A stretch of DNA of 6,360 nucleotides from Kiritimatiellia bacterium (GTDB lineage Bacteria > Verrucomicrobiota > Kiritimatiellia > RFP12 > UBA1067), in assembly GCA_017936245.1 (NCBI GenBank), contig JAGBFY010000580.1, positions 1 through 6,360 of the forward strand, written 5' to 3'. Positions 1-5,366 of this stretch are shown here, piece after piece. The notes under the pieces are model-generated. The model did not search any database. It was not told the DNA's origin and saw only the letters and a program-made list of their open reading frames with translations. The translations under genes and the position numbers were made by a program. Each line of letters starts with the position of its first letter. Position 1 is the first letter of the stretch.

Positions 1-1778
1 CATGCAGCTCCTTTAACCAAATTTGAGGCTCCATCCATTGCTACATCCATCATTGCTCCCAACGTACCGGACGATCCGCCGCCTCCGCCACCAAGCATGT
101 AATTGCCATTATTCACAAATCCATCACGGACAATTCCATACACCGGCACATCCTGCATTTCATATGTATATGAGATTTCACCTGTATCCTCATCGAGATT
201 TGGAACCCTTACCCTCTGTTTTTCATATCCAACAATACCTTTCTGCCGTCCTCTCTGCACCCAGTCGATTCCTGTATTAAGTTCATCGCCCAAAGTAACC
301 TCAATAATCACCGTTTCGATGAGCACCTGAGAAAGCTTTACGTCCATGTTGTCGATGACTTCACGGATTGCGCGCATGTCGGCCTTGCGGGCCATTACGA
401 CAATGCCGTTGATGCGCTTGTCGGCGAGAACCTTCACGTTGTCCTTGTTGAGTTCACCAAGACGCGAAGCGTTCGCATTCTGGAATGTGGGGTTGCTGGA
501 GGTCTTGCGCTGGGTCGTTCCGCGAGTGAGGTTGCTGTTCGCTGTGCCGCCCTTCTTCGTGTTGGCGTTCTGATTGTTCTTGTTCTGCGAGGAAGAACTG
601 GACGCTCCAATGAGGTCGTTGAGCATCTGCTCCACATCCTCCGCCTCCGCATACTTGAGACGGATCACGTCGATCTGCACCTCGGGAGTGGTCTCAACGT
701 CGAGTGTCTTGATGACCTTGTCGAAGAAGTCCATGTTCGACTTGTTCGTGATGATGATGAGCTTGTTCGAACGTTCGTCCGCAACGATAAGCACCTTGCC
801 GCGAATCATGCCACGATCAGCATCAGAAACGGCTGCGATGAGATTTGCGTTGGGTGTATTGGCAGGAGCCTGAGGCTGCTGCTGTCCAAGATGGCTACGG
901 AGATTGAGAAGACTTGGACGCGGAGACGGCTGGGAACTTCCGAAGCCCGGAGCGCCGCTCTGCTTAGGCCCGCTCTTCTTCTGCTGTTCATCTTTCTGCG
1001 ATTCCGTGACAATCGTCTCGAGATGCTCCTTGATGTCCGTCGCAAGGGCATACTCGACCTGACGCACAAACACGTCCTCGATAACGGGAGTGGCTATATC
1101 GATCGCCCGGACGACCTCAAGCATGCGGTTGATGTTCTCCTGAGTATCGGTCACGAGGATGGCGTTCGTGCGCTCGAACACCTGAAAGAGCCCTTCCGGA
1201 GCCTTGAAGCCCTCAAGAGCCTTCTGCGCCTCATCCACGGCAATGTTCTTGAACACGATCATCTGGCTGACCACGCGTCCCTGTTCGGGAAGATTGCCCT
1301 TATCGTCCATCCTCAGCGCAATGCCGTGCGTACGGACGGTCTTGCGCGGCAGTGCGCGGAGGAACTTCTCGCCGCGCGGTTCAAGCACCACGCCATTCAT
1401 CGTGAGAGTCACTTCAATCGCTTCGAGATATTCCTTTTTGGTGAGGGTCTGTCCCTCAAGAGAACGGAGAGTGATGGTGGCCTTCGGGAGATCCGGGGCG
1501 GGGATGATTGTCTTTCCGACCTCGGCTGCGTACGCCTCAAGGACGAGATCTACAGGCGCCTGGTTGAACGCAAGAGCGGGAACGCCGTTCGTACCGCGTG
1601 AAACATTTTTCAGGTCGTCACGCGTCATCTGAGGCTGCGCTTCCTGCTTTGCGGCAGGCGCACCCGGTCTGTTGCGTTGCGCTCTATTGCGGTTCAGCAG
1701 ACGGTTGCGCAATCCTTGCGCGAAAACGGTTTCCGTCACAACCGCCATCAGCACCATCGCTATCAGAAATCTTTTCAT
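1..1778 (-). CDS. gspD: Type II secretion / type IV pilus-type secretin (GspD/PilQ family), 3' end outside the window
   Basis: Outer-membrane secretin that should form the multimeric gate for secreted proteins or a pilus-like fibre. The frame is open without a stop from ATG 1778 to base 1 (592 codons), so the C-terminus is missing. A signal peptide is clear: MKRF, a hydrophobic stretch, and a likely cut after VFA (residue 20). A basic Arg/Asn-rich linker (22-50) precedes an N0-like domain (about 67-145), an N1-like domain (about 170-228), N2 (about 233-360) and N3 (about 367-478). The core then opens with QVLIETVIIEVTLGDELNTG (484-503) followed by IDW, the classical secretin signature. N2 and N3 carry long low-complexity loops: Gln/Pro/Ser-rich about 258-312 and Ser/Asn/Gln-rich about 391-437. 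A six-Gly run sits at 563-568. ATG 1778 is chosen for the signal peptide and the AAAGGA upstream. It is last after the gspL- and gspM-like genes. GspD versus PilQ cannot be settled without the C-terminus. Confidence 0.93.
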   Translation of the reverse strand, partial: MKRFLIAMVLMAVVTETVFAQGLRNRLLNRNRAQRNRPGAPAAKQEAQPQMTRDDLKNVSRGTNGVPALAFNQAPVDLVLEAYAAEVGKTIIPAPDLPKATITLRSLEGQTLTKKEYLEAIEVTLTMNGVVLEPRGEKFLRALPRKTVRTHGIALRMDDKGNLPEQGRVVSQMIVFKNIAVDEAQKALEGFKAPEGLFQVFERTNAILVTDTQENINRMLEVVRAIDIATPVIEDVFVRQVEYALATDIKEHLETIVTESQKDEQQKKSGPKQSGAPGFGSSQPSPRPSLLNLRSHLGQQQPQAPANTPNANLIAAVSDADRGMIRGKVLIVADERSNKLIIITNKSNMDFFDKVIKTLDVETTPEVQIDVIRLKYAEAEDVEQMLNDLIGASSSSSQNKNNQNANTKKGGTANSNLTRGTTQRKTSSNPTFQNANASRLGELNKDNVKVLADKRINGIVVMARKADMRAIREVIDNMDVKLSQVLIETVIIEVTLGDELNTGIDWVQRGRQKGIVGYEKQRVRVPNLDEDTGEISYTYEMQDVPVYGIVRDGFVNNGNYMLGGGGGGSSGTLGAMMDVAMDGASNLVKGAA

Positions 1779-1787
1779 CTGTCTCTA

Positions 1788-1793
1788 TCCTTT
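1788..1793 (-). promoter_or_regulatory. Shine-Dalgarno site of the secretin gene
   Basis: On the minus strand AAAGGA lies 9 bases before ATG 1778. It supports that start, which also gives a complete signal peptide. I saw no convincing separate promoter in the 101-bp spacer, so the secretin is probably translated from the operon message. Confidence 0.6.
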
Positions 1794-1811
1794 ACTGTGT
1801 ACCAACGATTC

Positions 1812-1848
1812 AAAAGGAGGCTCGCGAGGACGCTCGCCCTCCCGTTTT
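1812..1848. repeat. Long interrupted hairpin in the gspM-gspD spacer; attenuator or palindromic repeat element
   Basis: Three nested arm pairs are visible: AAAA 1812-1815 with TTTT 1845-1848, GGAGG 1816-1820 with CCTCC 1838-1842, and GCGAG 1824-1828 with CTCGC 1833-1837 around a 4-base loop. Small bulges (CG at 1843-1844, CTC at 1821-1823) interrupt the stem. Read on the minus strand, the GC-rich stem ends in TTTT, so it resembles a weak intrinsic terminator or attenuator between the gspM-like gene and the secretin. It could equally be a dispersed palindromic element with no regulatory role. Its minus-strand core AGGGCG recurs in the palindromic insert of the gspL-like gene. Confidence 0.6.
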
Positions 1849-1883
1849 CAACTCGAAACTCCAAACTCCAAACTCCAAACTAC
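1849..1883. repeat. 7-bp tandem repeat, about five units, overlapping the gspM-like stop codon
   Basis: On the plus strand the unit AAACTCC is repeated exactly three times (1856-1876) and continues as AAACT to 1881. On the minus strand the unit is GGAGTTT, with a one-mismatch copy (GTAGTTT, 1877-1883) holding the TAG stop of the gspM-like gene and a two-mismatch copy (CGAGTTG, 1849-1855) on the far side. The array abuts the hairpin at 1812-1848. The period is far too short for a CRISPR. Copy number could change by slippage without altering the upstream protein, but would change the spacer before the secretin. Confidence 0.85.
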
Positions 1884-2437
1884 TCCTCCGTCTCTCCGCG
1901 CATATAGGCGCAGGCGAGCTTGAAGTTCCCTGAAAGAAATCCCTTGTGCGACGACGGCTTTATCGAAATCTCACGGATATCAAACATAGCCTCCTTCTCG
2001 GCTTCAAGCGCATGCATGAACTTCACGAGAGATGTGATCGTCGCCTCCCAGCGCTTTACGTCTATCGGCTGCTCGTACACGTCGCCGGCCACAACCTGCT
2101 GACCTGCCTGACGCTGAGAGATGCCGACATTGCAGTTCTGAGCGATGGAGTCCATCCGGCTCAGCCAGTGCGTATCCACATCCTTCGCGTCCTCGGAGAA
2201 CACCGGCATCTTCTCACGTTCCGCCTCGTAGGCGTCGTTCCATTTCGAGCGTTCCGCGATGAGTTTCTTCTCCGAATTCGTCTTCTTGACCGCAGATGCG
2301 TACTTCTTGGATGCAACGCGCCATGCCTGCTCCTGGCTCATGAACCACATGCCCACGGCAAGCGCGTACATGACAATCACACCGCCGATGGCTGCAATCA
2401 TGCGGTCGCGTCTTGAAAGATTCGATCCTGCGCTCAT
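1880..2437 (-). CDS. gspM: GspM/PilO-like inner-membrane assembly protein
   Basis: Probable inner-membrane platform subunit of a type II secretion or pilus-like machine, partner of the GspL-like protein encoded just upstream. The 185-residue protein has a short basic cytoplasmic start (LSRRDR, 8-13), one membrane helix (about 14-33), a charged, probably coiled-coil stretch (about 38-76), and a periplasmic domain (about 88-180) with the alternating strand and helix pattern of PilO/GspM, including the helix VKRWEATITSLVKFMHALEA (127-146). Length and layout match the family, in which sequence identity is always low. The ATG overlaps the preceding stop as ATGA and has a strong AGGAGG 7 bases before it. 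The alternative name is pilO. The assignment rests on topology and neighbours more than on motifs. Confidence 0.8.
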   Translation of the reverse strand: MSAGSNLSRRDRMIAAIGGVIVMYALAVGMWFMSQEQAWRVASKKYASAVKKTNSEKKLIAERSKWNDAYEAEREKMPVFSEDAKDVDTHWLSRMDSIAQNCNVGISQRQAGQQVVAGDVYEQPIDVKRWEATITSLVKFMHALEAEKEAMFDIREISIKPSSHKGFLSGNFKLACAYMRGETEE

Positions 2438-3927
2438 TTGCCCTCCTCCTCAGCGGATTCGAACAGACATTCAATCGAGAACTTGTGCGTATTGCGGCTT
2501 TTCGAAGGACCCGTCAATGTGACCTCTGCAAAAAGTTTTTCCGCCTCTGCCTCTTTTTCGCCGCCCTCTTCCGCCTCTGCAGGAACTATCTCCGCCTCTG
2601 TCAACGCATTCTTGAAATCGTACACCACGGTCGGCTGATCCGCCTCCCCGCTTATGGACAGCTTCTCTCCCCGCCGGTAATTGAAGCTTGTGAGGGTTAC
2701 GCCCTCAGGCATACGGTCAGAAACCGCCTTAAGCATCTCAAGCGTTCCGCGGGCATGGTCGGAGTACTGCTGGACAAGCTTGACCTTGTCACGCATCTCC
2801 TTGACCTCCTTGTAAGCTCTTGAATGGCGCTTACAGGCAGTCTTCTGGTGTTCCGTGAGCTGGTCATACACGATAGGCCCGCCGAAGAGCGTTCCCATCA
2901 CAAGCGCCCAGCCTGCCGCCGCGACAGCAAGGAACGTCGTCAGCTTTTTCTTGAATCTCGACTCCTCGCGCAGCTCCGACCAATCAGCCGGTGTCACGTC
3001 AAGGGTCGCGCCCTCCAATGTCCTTCGGGCAACTCCATCGACACCCCAGTTCGCATCGATCGCCTCCACACGCTCGACGCGCACCGGAGCGAATGCCTTC
3101 AACCGCTCGACAACCTCCTCCGAGACTTCGCGTTTGGAGAATACGACAATCTCGCCGGTTTCCGCACTCATTCCAGCCTGCAGAAGAGATAACGTCATTT
3201 CACGGCCAAGTCCGTCAGGATCCGAAATCGCACCGAGTCCTCGAAGTAGCGACGGCGAATTTTCGTCAAGGACTACAATATCCCATCCATCGTCCAGATC
3301 CATCAGAACGACACGACGAAACGAATCTAACGACTGCGAGACAATCCTCGGCCAAAGAGTGCGCAGCCAGCCAAGCGCTGTAATGTCCGTACGCAACACC
3401 CGAACCTTGGCCTCATCAAGCGCATCACCGATATCTGCGGCTCCGGACTCCGGCAGGGCGGCAAACATCGTTACGAGATCGCAGTCTGTTTCGGCGACCG
3501 TCTCAATCCCTGCGACAGGCGTTTCATCAGGGAAGGGCGAAACCTTGCCAAGCTCCTCACCTGCCGTTTCAGAAAGGCTGTCGCGCTCATCAACCGATGT
3601 ACGCGAAACCTTCACCAACAGGCTCGAAAGCGGCATGGAAAGCACAACTTCATTCGTTCCGAACCGCTTTGAGGCATCCTTCAAGGATTCCACCGTTGCC
3701 GCATATCGATCGTCGGCGAAAAGAGGAGTGTCGTCTTCGGCGGCCAGGGGGCTAGCCGCCCTACCGTCGCCGTCCTTCTGGTATGGCGCATTCGCCGAAT
3801 GCGCCGCAGAGCCGCCTATCGGCCAAAAGCCACTATCGACACAGTTCCAGTCCGTCCCGGATTCCTCGAGACGGACTCCGCGGATTCCATCCGCTTCAAT
3901 TCCAAGAACTGTTATCGACTTCTTCAC
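2434..3927 (-). CDS. gspL: GspL-like protein: PilM (actin-like) and PilN domains fused
   Basis: Likely inner-membrane hub that, in this family, links the cytoplasmic assembly ATPase to the periplasmic platform. Of 497 residues, about 1-325 form an actin-like PilM/GspL cytoplasmic domain (strand ITVLGIEADGIRGVRL at 5-20; second hinge-like strand VVLMDLDDGWDIVVL at 206-220). One membrane helix follows (about 328-350), then a charged coiled-coil-like segment (about 355-400) and a PilN/GspL ferredoxin-like domain (about 407-490, PEGVTLTSFNYRRGEKLSIS at 407-426). The usual PilM phosphate signature GIDIGS reads GIEADG, so nucleotide binding may be lost. The start is GTG, overlapping the aminotransferase stop as GTGA; only a weak purine-rich stretch precedes it, so coupling is likely. 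Two oddities are an Ala/Gly/Asp-rich insert at about 38-72 encoded by palindromic DNA, and an acidic Glu/Ala run at 447-465 inside the periplasmic domain. Function is inferred from domain order and neighbours. Confidence 0.85.
   Translation of the reverse strand: MKKSITVLGIEADGIRGVRLEESGTDWNCVDSGFWPIGGSAAHSANAPYQKDGDGRAASPLAAEDDTPLFADDRYAATVESLKDASKRFGTNEVVLSMPLSSLLVKVSRTSVDERDSLSETAGEELGKVSPFPDETPVAGIETVAETDCDLVTMFAALPESGAADIGDALDEAKVRVLRTDITALGWLRTLWPRIVSQSLDSFRRVVLMDLDDGWDIVVLDENSPSLLRGLGAISDPDGLGREMTLSLLQAGMSAETGEIVVFSKREVSEEVVERLKAFAPVRVERVEAIDANWGVDGVARRTLEGATLDVTPADWSELREESRFKKKLTTFLAVAAAGWALVMGTLFGGPIVYDQLTEHQKTACKRHSRAYKEVKEMRDKVKLVQQYSDHARGTLEMLKAVSDRMPEGVTLTSFNYRRGEKLSISGEADQPTVVYDFKNALTEAEIVPAEAEEGGEKEAEAEKLFAEVTLTGPSKSRNTHKFSIECLFESAEEEGK
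2445..2450 (-). promoter_or_regulatory. Strong Shine-Dalgarno site of the gspM-like gene
   Basis: Minus-strand AGGAGG lies 7 bases before ATG 2437, inside the Glu-rich last codons (EEEGK) of the gspL-like gene. Together with the ATGA overlap it fixes the start and suggests coupled but efficient translation of the small subunit. Confidence 0.75.
3739..3805. repeat. Palindrome-rich in-frame segment inside the gspL-like gene
   Basis: Two inverted repeats lie close together. GGCGGC 3739-3744 pairs with GCCGCC 3755-3760 around a 10-base loop. Further on, GGCGCATTCG 3785-3794 and CGAATGCGCC 3796-3805 form a perfect 10-bp inverted repeat with one central base. The segment encodes roughly residues 41-63 of the protein, rich in Ala, Gly, Asp and Ser, between the first strands and the first long helix of the PilM-like domain, where family members usually have a shorter link. 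An inserted palindromic element that stayed in frame is the simplest reading, but chance in a GC-rich loop is possible. Confidence 0.65.
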
Positions 3928-5216
3928 TTCTTATTTGTATGCGCCGCCTTGAGATCTCTGACAGCCGCATCGACATTTGCGAACACATCCGGAAGCTGTT
4001 TTGCCGGAATTGTCGAAAAAGCGAGGCGAATAAGGCCTGAAAGGACGATTGTGCCTGTCGAGTATTTTTCAATCAGATGCTTGCGAACAGCCTCTGCTTC
4101 CACGCCTTTCGGCTTCACGCACATGAAATAGCCGGAGTTGAACGGCATCGGCTCGAACGTTTCAGCATATTCGGGATGCGTCTTGAGGATGCCGCGGATC
4201 ACACGGTAGCGGTTCTTGAGAACTGCGTACTTCTCGCGCTTCTGGTTGATGTACTTGGGATCGTTGAACGCCGCAATCGCGAGCGCCTGCCCGATGGACG
4301 AGGCGTTGGAGATCGACGAGCGCACATTTCCGGCGGCCTTGGCCTCGAACGCCTTGAGCTGTTCGGCGGAAAGACCCTTGCCCGCAAAAGTGATGAACCC
4401 GACACGCATTCCCCAAACGTAATCTTCCTTCGTGGTGCCGTCGAGCTTGACGGCGAGGACGTTCTGGTGAAGATCGGAGAATTCCGAGAAAAGCGATTCC
4501 TCGTGGATGCCCTTCTCGTAAACGAGACCAAAGTAGGCATCGTCCATCACGACCACGATCTTCTTGCCCGTAGCCGCAACGGACTTCACTGCGGAGACGA
4601 TCTTCTTCGCATCCTCAAGCGTAGCCGTGTAGCCGGTGGGGTTGTTCGGGAAGTTGAGGATGAGGATCTTCTTGTCACCAGGGGCGAGCAGAGCCTTCTT
4701 CATCGAAGCCGCATCGAAACACCCCTTCTTGAACGTATTGAACGTCTCAAGCTTCGATCCGCAGGCCTCCTCGAAAATGAGCGCGTAGTTGTCCCAATAG
4801 AGATCCGGAACGACCACCTTATCCGCCTTGTCGGCGAAAAGCTCCGCACATACGCGCAGACCGTGCGTGAGCGCGTTCGTGACGACGGGATTGGAGAACG
4901 ACTTGCTAGCGAGAGACGGATTCTTGCGAATCATGAACTCGCGCCAGGCTTCGCGCAGCGCAGGCTGCCCGAAACTTCCGGCATAGAGAAACACCTTGCG
5001 GTCGAGATTGATGTTCTTGGCGAAGCAATCCATAACTAGCGGAGAGCCATCCTCCTCGAACGCCATGCCGATCGTAGCGTTGATCGCGCACTTCTTGGCC
5101 TCGGCGCCCTGGCCGAGAATGCCACCATAGGGGAAATACATCCTACGCCCGCCTGCGGAGAGAAATTCCGCCGCAGGACCGAGCGTCCTGTTCAACTGTT
5201 TTGCCAATGAATTCAT
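3924..5216 (-). CDS. PLP-dependent aminotransferase, class I/II (aspartate/aromatic-type fold)
   Basis: Cytoplasmic fold-type I aminotransferase that moves an amino group between an amino acid and a 2-oxo acid using pyridoxal phosphate. The 430 residues carry the expected landmarks in order: YAGSFGQPALREAW (78-91), NFPNNPTG (188-195, the Asn-Pro-Thr-Gly cofactor loop), DDAY (225-228, Asp and Tyr at the ring), TTKEDYVWGMRVGF (261-274, with Lys263 the likely Schiff-base lysine and Arg271 the following phosphate contact), and Arg397 in GLIRLAF, placed like the Arg that binds the substrate carboxylate. Length is normal. The start MNSLAKQLN followed by GRRMYFPYGG (23-32) fits the subgroup as I remember it, so I keep ATG 5216 despite the lack of a Shine-Dalgarno site. 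It leads the operon, behind a promoter only 9 bases away, and its stop overlaps the gspL-like start. Substrate is unknown; aspartate, tyrosine or a related amino acid is plausible. A role in secretion is not indicated. Confidence 0.92.
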   Translation of the reverse strand: MNSLAKQLNRTLGPAAEFLSAGGRRMYFPYGGILGQGAEAKKCAINATIGMAFEEDGSPLVMDCFAKNINLDRKVFLYAGSFGQPALREAWREFMIRKNPSLASKSFSNPVVTNALTHGLRVCAELFADKADKVVVPDLYWDNYALIFEEACGSKLETFNTFKKGCFDAASMKKALLAPGDKKILILNFPNNPTGYTATLEDAKKIVSAVKSVAATGKKIVVVMDDAYFGLVYEKGIHEESLFSEFSDLHQNVLAVKLDGTTKEDYVWGMRVGFITFAGKGLSAEQLKAFEAKAAGNVRSSISNASSIGQALAIAAFNDPKYINQKREKYAVLKNRYRVIRGILKTHPEYAETFEPMPFNSGYFMCVKPKGVEAEAVRKHLIEKYSTGTIVLSGLIRLAFSTIPAKQLPDVFANVDAAVRDLKAAHTNKK

Positions 5217-5225
5217 AAGCGCGTA

Positions 5226-5256
5226 ATTATATCATAAACTGCAATTTGAGTGTAAA
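5226..5256 (-). promoter_or_regulatory. Extended -10 promoter of the aminotransferase-gspLMD operon
   Basis: On the minus strand a perfect -10 box TATAAT (5231-5226) is preceded by TGA (5234-5232), giving the extended form TGnTATAAT. A -35-like TTTACA (5256-5251, five of six matches to TTGACA) stands 19 bases upstream, a long spacing that an extended -10 can tolerate. Transcription would be expected to start near 5219, about 3 bases before ATG 5216, so the message would be nearly leaderless. The region is AT-rich, about 35% GC by hand count for 5221-5280. Confidence 0.7.
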
Positions 5257-5266
5257 CACACGCAAA

Positions 5267-5284
5267 ACGACATTGCAATGTCGT
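5267..5284. promoter_or_regulatory. Perfect 18-bp palindrome upstream of the operon promoter; operator or weak terminator
   Basis: ACGACATTGCAATGTCGT is its own reverse complement over all 18 bases. Its centre is about 56 bases upstream of the predicted transcription start and its edge 10 bases from the -35 box, a usual position for a dimeric activator. On the minus strand it can also fold as a 7-bp stem with a TGCA loop followed by TTT, so it may instead act as a weak terminator for the upstream hydrolase gene. The two roles are not exclusive. I do not recognise the regulator. The rest of the 5217-5366 gap holds no other feature I can support. Confidence 0.65.
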
Positions 5285-5366
5285 CCATTTTAATGCCAGA
5301 CTGCGCAATTTTCCTCACTATAGAAGACATATAGGCCTACATAGCCACAGTCAATTTATCGAATAT

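Noticed and set aside
891..1601. A 236-codon plus-strand open frame within the secretin region
   Set aside because: It lies opposite the uninterrupted secretin frame with signal peptide and N-domains, and has no family resemblance of its own.
1849..1883. CRISPR-like array
   Set aside because: The unit is 7 bp with no spacers between units, so it is a simple tandem repeat.
2855..3952. A 365-codon plus-strand open frame opposite the gspL-like gene
   Set aside because: Its product is a Ser/Arg/Thr-rich sequence without domains, typical of the antisense of a GC-rich gene. The minus-strand frame has recognisable PilM and PilN domains and coupled neighbours.
4077..5039. A 320-codon plus-strand open frame opposite the aminotransferase
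   Set aside because: The translation is rich in Arg, His, Leu and Glu with no recognisable fold. The opposite strand has every aminotransferase landmark.
5321..5345. TAGGCCTA 8-bp palindrome in the gap as an operator
   Set aside because: Only 8 bases are perfect, it is distant from the promoter, and palindromes of that size are common by chance.
5326..5354. A second promoter TTGACT-17-TATGTC on the minus strand in the gap
   Set aside because: The -10 matches only three of six consensus bases, and the extended -10 nearer the gene is far better.
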